From: Pseudomonas fluorescens | GTDB lineage: Bacteria > Pseudomonadota > Gammaproteobacteria > Pseudomonadales > Pseudomonadaceae | Assembly (NCBI RefSeq): GCF_001307155.1 | Contig: NZ_CP012830.1 | Coordinates: 3,594,501 to 3,658,500, forward strand | Length of the DNA: 64,000 nucleotides | Direction: 5' to 3' | In this document: positions 1 through 9,024 of the stretch, one piece after another | Layout: every line of letters begins with the position of its first letter | Numbering within the stretch: the stretch's first letter is position 1 | Program-made: the position numbers and the translations under genes | The notes under the pieces: model-generated | Told to the model about the DNA's origin: nothing | The model's database searches: none | What the model saw: the letters and a program-made list of their open reading frames with translations, nothing else

Positions 1-1
1 G

Positions 2-895
2 CTGCTCAACGTGTCCCTGGAAAAACGTGTCGCAGCGCGCACCGCGGAGTTGCAGCAGACCGCCGACATGCTCGATCTGGCCTATGAAGAGCTCAAGCAC
101 AGCTACGTCACCGGCACCGAAGTGTTTTCGCTGCTGGCCAACTTGCGTCTGCCACCGGCCAAGCAAACCAATCGGCAAATCATCGATCTGGTGCGTATCT
201 ACTGCCAGACCCATGGGCTGGATGAGGCCAGCAGCCGAGACCTGACCATGGCTGCGGCGCTTTACAACATCGGCAAGCTGAGCTGGACCGACGGCATGAT
301 GACGACGCCTTCGGACCTGCTGCATCACCCCGAACGGGAGCTGTATCGCGGTTATCCGAAACAGAGCGAATCGCTGTTGATGACCCTTGAGCCGATGAAG
401 GATGCCGCACGCCTGATCCTGCACCATCAGGAGCGCTGGGACGGCAGCGGGTTTCCCGATCGCCTCAAGGGGGAGGCAATCCCTTTGGGTTCGCGCCTGC
501 TGAAGCTGGCCGTGGACTTCATCGAATTGCAGTGCGGGCTGATTCTTGAGCGAAACATGAACAGTGATGAAGCGCTGCTGTTCATCCGCAAATACACCGG
601 GCGTTTCTACGACCCGGAGCTGGTGGAAGACTTCGTTCAGGTTTGCGCCACCTACCAGCGTGATATCACCCTCGGCGATCCGACAGTCAAGGTGCTGAGC
701 ACCCGCGATCTGGCGGCCGGGATGGTGCTGGCGCGCAACCTCAATGCCGACAACGGCATGCTGCTGCTCAATGCCGGCAAGGTGCTCAATGGCCCGCTGG
801 TGGAAAAACTCATCGCCTTCGAAGCCATGGAGGGTGCCAGGTACAGCGTATTTGTCCACGTGCCCGAGGAGCTGGAAGCGGTGATTTCTGCGTAG
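2..895 (+). CDS. HD-GYP-like signalling protein, 5' end outside window
   Basis: The open frame is already running at base 2, so the true start and probably an N-terminal receiver domain lie upstream. The visible part begins with a short helical linker (LEKRVAARTAELQQT), followed by an HD-GYP-type domain. The second half of the signature is present (HHQERWDGSGFP, then GEAIPLGSRLL). The HD pair itself is not: where LHDIGK is expected the protein reads LYNIGK. Active HD-GYP domains hydrolyse cyclic di-GMP; without the HD metal ligands this one is probably inactive or a binding/scaffold module. A further 60-70 residue C-terminal segment follows. The family assignment is firm, the partners unknown. 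The GTG at 11 is internal. Confidence 0.8.
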   Translation: MLNVSLEKRVAARTAELQQTADMLDLAYEELKHSYVTGTEVFSLLANLRLPPAKQTNRQIIDLVRIYCQTHGLDEASSRDLTMAAALYNIGKLSWTDGMMTTPSDLLHHPERELYRGYPKQSESLLMTLEPMKDAARLILHHQERWDGSGFPDRLKGEAIPLGSRLLKLAVDFIELQCGLILERNMNSDEALLFIRKYTGRFYDPELVEDFVQVCATYQRDITLGDPTVKVLSTRDLAAGMVLARNLNADNGMLLLNAGKVLNGPLVEKLIAFEAMEGARYSVFVHVPEELEAVISA

Positions 896-922
896 ATACC
901 GTTGTGAACTTCACCGGGCATC

Positions 923-990
923 CGTAGGCGCACGGCTTGCCGGCGATGGCGAGTCCACAGACGTCATCACTGGCAAGCCATGCTCCTGCG
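923..990. repeat. Degenerate REP-like inverted repeat
   Basis: The left part (GTAGG, then GGCTTGCC and GGCGATGGCG) and the right part (GGCAAGCC, then GCTCCTGCGG) pair imperfectly. It resembles a decayed copy of the GTAGGAGC...GCTCCTAC repeats found elsewhere in this window. It lies between the HD-GYP-like gene and the Nudix gene and may still act as a weak terminator. Confidence 0.35.
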
Positions 991-1068
991 GGGCGGTGTT
1001 TTTCGAGGTGACGCAGCACCTGCACTCATGTGATCCTTGGCTCTTTTGTCCAAGGCCATCGTTGATCC

Positions 1069-1503
1069 ATGACGCTTTCATCCTCTGTTTCACCGCGCAT
1101 TATCCGCATTGCCGCTGCCCTGCTGATCGGCCCGGACGGTCGAACCCTGCTGGTGCGCAAGCGCGGGACCCAGGCCTTCATGCAACCGGGTGGCAAGATC
1201 GAGGCCTCTGAGCAACCGATCGATGCGCTGGCCCGCGAGCTGGAAGAAGAACTGGGTTTGGTCATCGACACCCTTCAAGCGAGTTATCTGGGCAAGTTTT
1301 CTGCCCCGGCAGCCAATGAGCCGGGGTTTGTGGTCGAGGCCGAGATTTTTCAACTGGATATCCAGCAACACGTCACCCCGGCGGCAGAGATCGAAGAAGT
1401 GCTGTGGATTGATCCGCACAATGTCGTTGATTTCATCCTGGCGCCATTGACACGGGACCTGATCCTGCCGTTTTATCGTGCCTCCCTGACGGCTCCGGCC
1501 TGA
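1069..1503 (+). CDS. Nudix hydrolase
   Basis: This 144-residue protein carries a complete Nudix box near residues 43-65: GGKIEAS, then E, then REL-E-EE-L-GL, matching GX5EX7REUXEEXGU. The glutamates of the REUXEE core bind the divalent metal. Nudix enzymes cleave a nucleoside diphosphate linked to another group; the substrate cannot be read from the sequence. The N-terminal strand (RIIRIAAALLIGPDG) is typical of small single-domain members. The ATG at 1069 has only a weak ribosome site. A LysE-family exporter follows 29 bases downstream on the same strand, so co-transcription is possible. Confidence 0.9.
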   Translation: MTLSSSVSPRIIRIAAALLIGPDGRTLLVRKRGTQAFMQPGGKIEASEQPIDALARELEEELGLVIDTLQASYLGKFSAPAANEPGFVVEAEIFQLDIQQHVTPAAEIEEVLWIDPHNVVDFILAPLTRDLILPFYRASLTAPA

Positions 1504-1532
1504 CCCCCCCACACAATGACAAGGACTGCGTC

Positions 1533-2171
1533 ATGATTCCAACACATGATCTGTTGATTTTTGCGGCGGCCTCGCTGCTACTGGTGCTGACCCCGGGCCC
1601 GAACATGATCTATCTGATCTCCCGTTCGATCTGCCAGGGACGCAAGGCGGGCGTGACCTCGTTACTTGGGGTTGTCGCAGGTTTTTTCGTGCATCTGTTC
1701 TGCGCGGCGGCCGGTTTGACAGCACTGTTCATGGCGGTGCCGATGGCTTACGAGGCGCTCAAATGGGCCGGCGCCCTGTACCTGCTGTGGATGGCCTGGC
1801 AGGCAGTCAAACCGGGTGCGCGCTCGCCCTTTGAGGCGCAGCAACTACCGCCGGATTCTTCTCGAAAACTGATGCTGATGGGCTTTTTCACCAGCGCATT
1901 GAACCCGAAAATCGCGGTGTTCTATCTCTCGGTGTTCCCGCAGTTCATCAGCCCGGAACACGGTTCGGTGTTTACCCAAAGTATTGCCCTGGGCCTGACC
2001 CAGATCAGCGTGAGTTTCACGGTTAACCTGTTTATCGCACTGTTTGCTGCCGGGATTGCCTCGTGGTTCGTCAACAATCCGAGCTGGCTGGCGGTTCAGC
2101 GCTATTTCATGGGCTTCGTACTGGCCGGGCTTGCAGTGCGACTGATGTCTGAACAGCGGCGCATGGCCTGA
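1533..2171 (+). CDS. LysE/RhtB family amino acid exporter
   Basis: This 212-residue, very hydrophobic protein has about six predicted membrane segments. The family signature LTPGPNMIYLISRS sits close to the N-terminus, followed by G-rich GVTSLLGVVAGF. LysE/RhtB proteins export amino acids or their analogues across the inner membrane; the substrate here (homoserine lactone, threonine, leucine or another) cannot be assigned. The ATG is preceded by AAGGA at a good distance. A GNAT acetyltransferase starts 5 bases after the stop, so the two are almost certainly one transcript, perhaps pairing export with acetylation of a related compound. Confidence 0.9.
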   Translation: MIPTHDLLIFAAASLLLVLTPGPNMIYLISRSICQGRKAGVTSLLGVVAGFFVHLFCAAAGLTALFMAVPMAYEALKWAGALYLLWMAWQAVKPGARSPFEAQQLPPDSSRKLMLMGFFTSALNPKIAVFYLSVFPQFISPEHGSVFTQSIALGLTQISVSFTVNLFIALFAAGIASWFVNNPSWLAVQRYFMGFVLAGLAVRLMSEQRRMA

Positions 2172-2176
2172 AGCAC

Positions 2177-2680
2177 ATGGCAATCCAACGACTCGATGCC
2201 AGCCATGCACTCGCTTACCGGGCGCTGATGCTTGAGGCCTATGACCGTCACCCGCAGGCGTTCACGTCGAGTGTCCGCGAGCGCGCGGTAATGCCGTTGA
2301 GCTGGTGGGAGTCACGCTTGACCAGCCCGCTGGACGTGCTGTTCGGCGCATTTGAAGGCGACGAACTGGTAGGCATTGTCGGCCTGGCCTTCGAGGCACG
2401 GGAAAAAGCCCGGCACAAGGCAACGCTGTTTGGCATGTATGTGTCAGACGAGGCCAGACAGCGGGGGCTCGGTTATCAGCTGGTTCAGGTGCTTTTCGAC
2501 GAGGCACGGTGTCGGTCGGGCTTGAAGCTGATTCAACTGACCGTCACCGCTGGCAATGACGCCGCATTGGCGTTGTACCAGCGTTGCGGTTTCGTGCAGT
2601 TCGGGCTCGAACCGCTGGCGGTGCGGGTTGGCGAAGAGTACTTCGACAAGATCCATATGTGGCGCGAAGTCCCGGCCTGA
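2177..2680 (+). CDS. GNAT family N-acetyltransferase
   Basis: This single GNAT domain of 167 residues contains the acetyl-CoA pyrophosphate-binding motif A (YVSDEARQRGLGYQLVQ, an R/Q-x-x-G-x-G type loop) around residues 90-107. The C-terminal motif B region is ALALYQRCGFVQFGLEP. Such enzymes acetylate an amine using acetyl-CoA. The substrate is unknown. It is the last gene of a likely nudix-lysE-GNAT run, and the REPIN beyond its stop probably ends the transcript. Confidence 0.88.
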   Translation: MAIQRLDASHALAYRALMLEAYDRHPQAFTSSVRERAVMPLSWWESRLTSPLDVLFGAFEGDELVGIVGLAFEAREKARHKATLFGMYVSDEARQRGLGYQLVQVLFDEARCRSGLKLIQLTVTAGNDAALALYQRCGFVQFGLEPLAVRVGEEYFDKIHMWREVPA

Positions 2681-2693
2681 CGCTGAGTGCTTT

Positions 2694-2826
2694 TGTGGCG
2701 AGGGAGCTTGCTCCCGCTGGGCTGCAAAGCAGCCCCAAGCTCTGCCACCACGCTCTGTCAGGTATACCGCGTTCGCTGACATTACGACGGCTTCGCCGCC
2801 GAGCGCGAGCAAGCGCGCTCGCCACA
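2694..2826. repeat. REPIN, class A (TGTGGCGAG...CTCGCCACA)
   Basis: Two REP sequences face each other: TGTGGCGAGGGAGCTTGCTC on the left and a diverged GAGCAAGCGCGCTCGCCACA on the right, with inner arms such as GGGCTGCAAAGCAGCCC. It sits between convergent genes (GNAT on plus, metR on minus) and could form a long cruciform or RNA hairpin. Other class A copies in the window lie at 7461, 19728, 24800, 29826 and 46142, plus a half copy at 16043. Confidence 0.85.
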
Positions 2827-2849
2827 GGTGTGATACCTGTCAGAGAATG

Positions 2850-3767
2850 TCAGCGCACCGCGCTAACCCCATCCAGGGTCGAGAACGAGGTGTCCTTGGC
2901 CGTCAGCAGGAAGTCGCGCATGTACGGCGCGTCGAGCATGTCGGCGCGGATCCCGGCGTATAGCGTGGCAAATAAACCTTTCTCACCGAGCCGCTTGGCC
3001 TTCACGTAACCCCGTGAGCTGTATTCATGCAGCGCCCAATGCGGCATGCCGCAGACGCCACGGCCGCTGGCCACCAACTGCATCATCATCACCGTCAGTT
3101 CCGAAGTACGGACCTGCGCCGGTTCAATGTCGGCCGGTTCCAGGAAGCGGGTGAAGATGTCCAGCCGATCACGTTCCACCGGGTAGGTGATCAGGGTTTC
3201 GCTGAGCAAGTCTTCCGGGACGATGTACGGCTTGTTCGCCAACCGATGCTGATTGGCCACCGCGAGCATCGCTTCGTAGGTGAACAACGGCACGTAGGTG
3301 ATCCCGGCCAGCTCCAGCGGGTCGGACGTTACCACCAGGTCCAGGTCGCCACGGGCCAGGGCCGGCAGCGGGGCGAAGGAAAAGCCCGACGCCAGGTCCA
3401 GCTCGACTTCCGGCCAGGCATCGCGGAACTGGTCGATGGTCGGCATCAGCCACTGAAAGCAACTGTGGCATTCGATTGCCATGTGCAGCCGTCCGGCGGT
3501 GCCTCCGGCCAGGCGCGCAATGTCACGTTCGGCACCGCGCAGCAGCGGCAGGGTGGCATCGGCCAGTTGTAGCAGGCGCAGGCCGGCGCTGGTGAAACGC
3601 ACCGGTTTGGTTTTGCGCACGAACAGCGGCATGCCCATGCGCTCTTCCAGCTCTTTGAACTGGTGGGACAGGGCGGACTGGGTCAGGTGCAGACGGTCGG
3701 CGGCGTCGACCAGGCTGTCGGCCTCGCGCAAGGCGTGCAGGGTCTTCAGGTGACGGATTTCGAGCAC
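2850..3767 (-). CDS. metR: LysR-type regulator of methionine synthesis, MetR
   Basis: This is a LysR-family regulator of 305 residues from a GTG at 3767. That start gives EIRHLKTLHALREADSL at the N-terminus, as in MetR, and has GGAG six bases upstream; longer in-frame starts (ATG 3779, TTG 3785) remain possible. The winged helix-turn-helix is near residues 15-40 (AADRLHLTQSALSHQFKELE). The effector domain follows; in MetR the co-effector is homocysteine. It is divergent from metE across a short gap, the arrangement known for metR/metE, so it very likely activates metE. A TGAG-N5-CTCA palindrome in the gap is the likely binding site. Confidence 0.92.
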   Translation of the reverse strand: MLEIRHLKTLHALREADSLVDAADRLHLTQSALSHQFKELEERMGMPLFVRKTKPVRFTSAGLRLLQLADATLPLLRGAERDIARLAGGTAGRLHMAIECHSCFQWLMPTIDQFRDAWPEVELDLASGFSFAPLPALARGDLDLVVTSDPLELAGITYVPLFTYEAMLAVANQHRLANKPYIVPEDLLSETLITYPVERDRLDIFTRFLEPADIEPAQVRTSELTVMMMQLVASGRGVCGMPHWALHEYSSRGYVKAKRLGEKGLFATLYAGIRADMLDAPYMRDFLLTAKDTSFSTLDGVSAVR

Positions 3768-3809
3768 TGGGGGCTCCATGAGCAAATTTTGTGATCAACA
3801 CGAAAAGGT

Positions 3810-3822
3810 TGAGTTTGTCTCA
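3810..3822. promoter_or_regulatory. Putative MetR operator in metR-metE gap
   Basis: TGAG-TTTGT-CTCA is a palindrome with two 4-base arms and a 5-base spacer. Extending by T on the left and T on the right gives TTGAG...CTCAT. The MetR consensus known from enterics is TGAA-N5-TTCA, so this is one symmetric change per arm away. It lies about 54 bases before the metE start and 43 bases from the metR start. The match is seen; binding is inferred. Confidence 0.5.
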
Positions 3823-3875
3823 TGTTGGGTTGGCTGTCGACAATAGGGCCATCTTTTACTTCGGAGAAACACGCC

Positions 3876-6188
3876 ATGGCCTTGGCCCACACACTCGGTT
3901 TTCCACGCATCGGTGCCGACCGCGAGCTGAAAAAAGCCCTCGAATCCTACTGGAAGGGCGACCTCGATCAGGCCGGGTTGCAAAGCGTCGGCCGTGAACT
4001 GCGAGCCAGACACTGGCAAGTGCAGAAAGACGCCGGTATCGACCTGCTGCCGGTGGGCGACTTCGCCTGGTACGACCAGGTGCTGACGCACTCGCTGACC
4101 TTTGGCGTGATCCCCGAACGCTTCGACAGCGCCAAGGATGCACAGGGCCTGCCGACCCTCGACACCTTGTTCGCAATGGCCCGTGGCGCCAGCGCAAAGT
4201 GCTGCGATGGTGAGTCTGCCAAGACGCACCATGCGCAGGAACTGACCAAGTGGTTCGACACCAACTACCACTACCTGGTCCCGGAATTCAGCGCTGACCA
4301 GCCGTTCAAATTGAGCTGGGAGCAGCTGTTCGACGAAGTCGACGAAGCCCACGCCCTCGGTCACCGCGTCAAGCCGGTGATCATCGGCCCTTTGACTTAC
4401 CTGTGGCTGGGTAAAACCAAAGGCAACGACTTCGACAAGCTTGAGCTGCTCGAACGCCTGCTGCCGCTGTACGGCGAAATCCTCAATCGCCTAAAGGCCC
4501 AAGGTGTGGAATGGGTGCAGATTGACGAACCGATCCTGACCCTCGACCTGCCGCAAGCCTGGAAAAACGCCTTCGAGCGCGCCTACCACATCCTTCAGTA
4601 TTCGCCGCTGAAGAAACTCGTGGCCACCTACTTCAGTGGCCTGGAAGACAATCTCGGGCTGGCGGTGAGCCTGCCGGTGGACGGCCTGCACATCGACGCG
4701 GTGCGAGCGCCGGAACAACTGGGCCAGGTACTCGATCGCCTGCCGACTTACAAAGTGCTGTCGGTGGGCCTGGTCAACGGTCGCAATGTCTGGCGTTGCG
4801 AGCTGGAACAGGCGCTGGCACAACTGAAACCGGCGCAAGAACGTTACGGCGACAACCTCTGGGTCAGCAGCTCGTGTTCGCTGCTGCACAGTCCGGTGGA
4901 TCTGGACCGTGAAGACACACTCGACGCCGAGCTGAAGAGCTGGCTGGCGTTCGCCGTACAAAAGTGCGCTGAAATCGCCGTGCTGCGGGATGCGCTCAAC
5001 GATCCGCAAGCGCCGAAGGTCCAGGCTGCTCTGGCGCAGAACCGTGCCGTGCAGGCCAGCCGTGCGCAGTCGCCACGCATTCACAAAGCCGAGGTGCAGG
5101 CGCGCATCCGGGCCATTCGCGACACCGACAGTCAGCGTCATTCGGTGTTTGCCAAGCGTATCGAGTTGCAACGCGCTCGCCTGAATTTGCCGGCCTTCCC
5201 GACCACCACTATCGGCTCGTTCCCGCAGACCGCATCGATCCGTCTGGCGCGTCAGTCGTTCAAACAGGGCAAGCTCTCGGCCAACGATTACACCGACGCG
5301 ATGCACAGCGAAATCCGCCACGCGGTGCAAATCCAGGAACGTCTCGGCCTCGACGTGCTGGTGCACGGTGAAGCCGAGCGCAACGACATGGTCGAGTACT
5401 TTGCCGAGCAACTCGACGGCTACCTGTTCACCCGTTTCGGCTGGGTTCAGAGCTACGGTTCGCGCTGTGTGAAGCCGGCGATCATCTATGGCGACCTGAG
5501 CCGTCCGAAGGCCATGACCGTCGACTGGATCACTTACGCCCAGAGCCTGACCGACAAGGTCATGAAAGGCATGCTGACCGGGCCGGTGACGATGCTGATG
5601 TGGTCGTTCCCGCGCGAAGACGTGTCGCGTAAAGTCCAGGCGCAACAGTTGGCGCTGGCCTTGCGCGATGAAGTGGTCGACCTGGAGCAGGCCGGGATCA
5701 AAATCGTCCAGATCGACGAAGCGGCGTTCCGCGAGGGCTTGCCGCTGCGCCGGGCGCAGTGGCAGGAATACCTCGACTGGGCGGTGCAAGCGTTCCGCTT
5801 GAGCGCGTCTGGCGTGCGCGATGAAACCCAGATCCACACCCACATGTGCTACAGCGAATTCAACGACGTGATCGAATCCATCGCGGCCATGGACGCTGAT
5901 GTGATCACCATCGAAACCTCGCGTTCGGACATGGAGTTGCTGGAAGCCTTCAAGGCCTTCGACTACCCGAACGACATCGGCCCGGGCGTCTACGACATTC
6001 ACTCGCCACGGGTGCCGGACACCACCGAGATGGTCAAGTTGATGAGTAAGGCGGTGCAGCGGATCCCGGCCGAACGGCTGTGGGTCAACCCGGACTGCGG
6101 CCTGAAAACCCGCGCCTGGCCCGAAACAGAAGCCGCGTTGGTGAATATGGTCGCCGCCGCGCGCCAACTGCGTAATCAACTGGCCTGA
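3876..6188 (+). CDS. metE: Cobalamin-independent methionine synthase MetE
   Basis: MetE moves a methyl group from 5-methyltetrahydropteroyltri-L-glutamate to homocysteine, giving methionine without vitamin B12. The protein is 770 residues, the usual size, and starts [13 protein letters not shown] at the ATG at 3876; the open frame extends 18 codons upstream but that is not conserved sequence. Zinc-site motifs of the C-terminal barrel are present: [10 protein letters not shown] (His and Cys ligands), [10 protein letters not shown] (Glu ligand) and NPDCGLKTR (Cys ligand). The N-terminal half is the duplicated, degenerate barrel. It is divergent from metR, which probably activates it when homocysteine accumulates. 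Confidence 0.98.
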   Translation: MALAHTLGFPRIGADRELKKALESYWKGDLDQAGLQSVGRELRARHWQVQKDAGIDLLPVGDFAWYDQVLTHSLTFGVIPERFDSAKDAQGLPTLDTLFAMARGASAKCCDGESAKTHHAQELTKWFDTNYHYLVPEFSADQPFKLSWEQLFDEVDEAHALGHRVKPVIIGPLTYLWLGKTKGNDFDKLELLERLLPLYGEILNRLKAQGVEWVQIDEPILTLDLPQAWKNAFERAYHILQYSPLKKLVATYFSGLEDNLGLAVSLPVDGLHIDAVRAPEQLGQVLDRLPTYKVLSVGLVNGRNVWRCELEQALAQLKPAQERYGDNLWVSSSCSLLHSPVDLDREDTLDAELKSWLAFAVQKCAEIAVLRDALNDPQAPKVQAALAQNRAVQASRAQSPRIHKAEVQARIRAIRDTDSQRHSVFAKRIELQRARLNLPAFPTTTIGSFPQTASIRLARQSFKQGKLSANDYTDAMHSEIRHAVQIQERLGLDVLVHGEAERNDMVEYFAEQLDGYLFTRFGWVQSYGSRCVKPAIIYGDLSRPKAMTVDWITYAQSLTDKVMKGMLTGPVTMLMWSFPREDVSRKVQAQQLALALRDEVVDLEQAGIKIVQIDEAAFREGLPLRRAQWQEYLDWAVQAFRLSASGVRDETQIHTHMCYSEFNDVIESIAAMDADVITIETSRSDMELLEAFKAFDYPNDIGPGVYDIHSPRVPDTTEMVKLMSKAVQRIPAERLWVNPDCGLKTRAWPETEAALVNMVAAARQLRNQLA

Positions 6189-6197
6189 CAGAGACCC

Positions 6198-6285
6198 GTA
6201 GGAGCAAAGCTTGCTCGCGATGAACGATGACGCGGTCCTTCAGACAAACCACGTCGCCGGCATCGCGAGCAAGCTTTGCTCCTAC
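6198..6285. repeat. REPIN, class B (GTAGGAGCAAAGCTTGCTCGCGAT)
   Basis: The left arm GTAGGAGCAAAGCTTGCTCG is mirrored at the right end by CGAGCAAGCTTTGCTCCTAC, with about 48 bases between. It follows metE and may end or protect its transcript. Similar class B copies lie at 39358, 48752, 52618 and 54373, and a shorter related one at 34359. Confidence 0.88.
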
Positions 6286-6410
6286 AAATAGATTTCGACA
6301 ACTGACCGTTGAGCACTCTTCATCAAACTGTCACGTAACTGTGGCAGCGCGCTTTAACAAAGTTCATCAGACTCGCTCTCTACTGGGGTTCTGCGTTTCG
6401 GTGTTTCTTC

Positions 6411-7445
6411 ATGCGGGTACGATTTTTTTCAACGGCGGTTTTTTTGACCGCTCTGCTATTCGGCTTACCGTCTTTGGCGGCGTCGCGCTGCGATGTCAAT
6501 GTTCCGACCGAGCGGGTCGATCTGGCGCAGGTCAGCCTGGCGTACCAGAGCATCGGTCGTGCGTCCGATCCTGCATTACTGCTGGTGATGGGCCTGGGTG
6601 GCCAGTTGATTCACTGGCCGGACGAGGTGGTGGTGGCGCTGTGCGAGCAGGGTTTCCGGGTGATTCGCTATGACAACCGCGATGTCGGGCTGTCGACCTG
6701 GCGTCAGGCTCCGGCCAACGCCAACCTGACCTTTGAGGTGCTGCGCTACAAACTCGGATTGCCGGTGGCGGCGCCGTACAGCCTGACGGATATGGCGGAC
6801 GACGCGCTGGGCCTGATGGATGCGCTGCATGTCGAGCAATTCCATGTGCTGGGCGCGAGTATGGGCGGGATGATCGCCCAGCACATGGCGGCCATGGCAC
6901 CGCAGCGGGTCGAGAGCCTGACGCTGATCATGACCAGTTCCGGCGCAGAAGGGCTGCCGGCGCCGAATGCGGCGCTGGTGCAATTGCTCTCACGGCGCGG
7001 TGCGCCGAACCGTGAGGTGGCGCTGGAGCAACAGGCTGATCTGCTGGCCGCGCTGGGCAGTCCGCAAGTGAGCGATGATCGCCAGGCGCTGTTGCATCAG
7101 GCCGCGGTGGCGTATGACCGGGCGTTTAATCCTGAAGGCGTGAAACGCCAGATCATGGCGATCCTCGCCGAACCGAGCCGGGTGGCACTGCTCAACCAAC
7201 TGCGGGTGCCGACGCTGGTGGTGCACGGTACTGCTGATCCGCTGTTGCCGGTGATGCATGGCATTCACCTGGCGGCGCATATCCAGGGCAGTCAGTTGAA
7301 GCTGATTCCGGGGCTGGCCCATCGTTTTCAGGAAGCGTTCAAGGCGCCGTTACTGGCGGCAGTGTTGCCGTACCTGAAAACCCATCGTGAGGACACCGCG
7401 CATTGGGCGCAGATCGATCCGGTGCAGGCACCGAACCTGTTGTAA
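6411..7445 (+). CDS. Exported alpha/beta hydrolase
   Basis: This is a 344-residue alpha/beta hydrolase. A signal peptide is evident (MRVRFF charged start, hydrophobic core, cleavage likely after LPSLAA), so it should be periplasmic or secreted. Hallmarks are the oxyanion region [15 protein letters not shown], the nucleophile elbow GASMGG (G-x-S-x-G), an acidic residue in [11 protein letters not shown] and a late histidine in GLAHRF. Substrate unknown: esterase, lipase or haloperoxidase-like activities are all possible. The 222-base gap before it holds a class B REPIN and a stretch in which no clear promoter was identified. Confidence 0.88.
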   Translation: MRVRFFSTAVFLTALLFGLPSLAASRCDVNVPTERVDLAQVSLAYQSIGRASDPALLLVMGLGGQLIHWPDEVVVALCEQGFRVIRYDNRDVGLSTWRQAPANANLTFEVLRYKLGLPVAAPYSLTDMADDALGLMDALHVEQFHVLGASMGGMIAQHMAAMAPQRVESLTLIMTSSGAEGLPAPNAALVQLLSRRGAPNREVALEQQADLLAALGSPQVSDDRQALLHQAAVAYDRAFNPEGVKRQIMAILAEPSRVALLNQLRVPTLVVHGTADPLLPVMHGIHLAAHIQGSQLKLIPGLAHRFQEAFKAPLLAAVLPYLKTHREDTAHWAQIDPVQAPNLL

Positions 7446-7460
7446 CGCTCAACGCGCCTT

Positions 7461-7608
7461 TGTGGCGAGGGAGCTTGCTCCCGCCGACCGGTCCGCGTTC
7501 GGGCGCAGCAGTCGCAGACTGTTTCTATCTGAAAGTACGCGGTGACGGGTTTAGGGCCGCTTCGCCCGAACGCGGACCGGCCCAGCGGGAGCAAGCTCCC
7601 TCGCCACA
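7461..7608. repeat. REPIN, class A
   Basis: The left arm TGTGGCGAGGGAGCTTGCTC is matched by GAGCAAGCTCCCTCGCCACA at the right end, with inner complementary stretches around CCGGTCCGCGTTCGGGC and GCCCGAACGCGGACCGG. It lies between the 3' ends of two convergent genes and may serve as a bidirectional terminator. Confidence 0.88.
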
Positions 7609-7626
7609 GGGACCGCGTCGAGGGTT

Positions 7627-9024
7627 TTAGCGGACGATTTTGTCCACATGAATCCCGAGTTTTTTCAGCCGATACCAGAAGCTGCGCTCCGAGATGCCGA
7701 TCAGTTGCGCAGCGGCCGCTTGCACGCCATTGCTTTGTTGCAGGGCGGCAAGAATGTACGACTTCTCGACTTCCACCAGCGCGGCGTCGAGGTCCGGCGG
7801 CACGCCAGTGCCTACGTTGAGGGGCACGCGGGTGCCGTCGACGGTGGGTCTTGAGGCGAACAGGTACGCTGGTAGATCGTCCTCCTCGATCACCGAACCC
7901 GAGGCCACGATGGTGGCTCGTTCAACGCAGTTCTGCAGTTCGCGGATGTTCCCCGGCCACGAATAATTGGCCATGGCCTGCAAGGCTTCCGGGCTGAAAC
8001 CGGTGATGCGTTTGCCGGCGGTGGCGCCGAGGGTGTGAGCGAAGTGTCGGGCCAGTGGCGCGATGTCTTCGACCCGTTCACGCAGGGCGGGCAGGGGGAT
8101 CGGGAACACGTTGAGGCGATAATAAAGGTCTTCGCGAAACTCTTTGTTGGCCACCGCTTCCAGCAGGTTCTTGTTGGTGGCGGCGATCACCCGCACATCG
8201 ACTTTGCGCTCGCGCGGGTCACCCACCGGCTCGATCACTCGCTCCTGCAAGGCCCGGAGGATTTTTGCCTGCAAGGCCAGCGGCATGTCGCCGACCTCAT
8301 CGAGAAACAGCGTGCCCTTGTCGGCCTGCATGAAGCGCCCGACCCGATCCGCTACGGCGCCGGTGAAGGCGCCTTTGCGATGGCCGAACATTTCACTTTC
8401 CAGCAACCCTTCGGGGATCGCCGCACAGTTCACGGCGACGAAGGGTTTGTCAGCACGGTTGCCGTGTTTGTGGATGGCCCGGGCGACCATTTCCTTGCCA
8501 GTGCCGCTTTCGCCGGTGAGCAGGATGGTCGCATTGCTTTCGCGTACCGAATCCACTGCTTGCAGCACTCGGCGGAAGGTCGGGCTGTCGCCCACCAGGC
8601 TGTCGATCTGCTGGTGTTCTTCAAGCTCGGCGCGCATGCGCTGGTTGTCTTTGAGAATGTCGCGAAATTGCAGGGCCTTGTTGACGGTGATGTCCAGCTC
8701 ATCGATGTCGAACGGCTTGGCAATGTAGTCGAAGGCGCCATTGCGCATCGACTGCACGGCATTTTTAACCGTGCTGTAGGCCGTCATGACGATCACCGGC
8801 AGTTGCGGATAGCGCACTTTGATTTCCGCCAGCAACTGCGGCCCGTCCATGCCGGGCATGCGCCAGTCGCTGATCACCAGGTCGATGTCTTCCTGTTCCA
8901 GCACCTTGAGCGCGTGCAGGCCATTGCTGGCGGTGAACACCTGGATGTCGTTCTGGCTCAGGGCCGAGGCCAACAAGTCGCAAAGCTTGGGCTCGTCATC
9001 GACCACCAGAATGTTATGCGTCAT
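7627..9024 (-). CDS. Sigma-54-dependent response regulator of the unnamed operon
   Basis: This NtrC-type regulator has 465 residues from the ATG at 9024 (THNILVVDDEPK). The receiver domain covers residues 1-120 with phospho-acceptor Asp53 (ISDWRMPG). The AAA+ domain runs from about 140 to 385, with Walker A GESGTGKE at 171-178 and an intact GAFTGA loop at 218-223 that contacts sigma-54. A Fis-type helix-turn-helix ends the protein (AAQLIGISERSFWYRLKKLG). It is the last gene of a six-gene operon and overlaps the kinase gene by 11 bases. Its likely targets include the sigma-54 promoter at the head of its own operon. The ligand or signal is unknown. Confidence 0.95.
   Translation of the reverse strand: MTHNILVVDDEPKLCDLLASALSQNDIQVFTASNGLHALKVLEQEDIDLVISDWRMPGMDGPQLLAEIKVRYPQLPVIVMTAYSTVKNAVQSMRNGAFDYIAKPFDIDELDITVNKALQFRDILKDNQRMRAELEEHQQIDSLVGDSPTFRRVLQAVDSVRESNATILLTGESGTGKEMVARAIHKHGNRADKPFVAVNCAAIPEGLLESEMFGHRKGAFTGAVADRVGRFMQADKGTLFLDEVGDMPLALQAKILRALQERVIEPVGDPRERKVDVRVIAATNKNLLEAVANKEFREDLYYRLNVFPIPLPALRERVEDIAPLARHFAHTLGATAGKRITGFSPEALQAMANYSWPGNIRELQNCVERATIVASGSVIEEDDLPAYLFASRPTVDGTRVPLNVGTGVPPDLDAALVEVEKSYILAALQQSNGVQAAAAQLIGISERSFWYRLKKLGIHVDKIVR

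Noticed and set aside
4491..6179. 562-codon open frame antisense to metE
   Set aside because: It lies entirely opposite a certain gene, its translation is rich in His, Arg, Val and Gln without motifs, and it arises from codon bias in GC-rich DNA.
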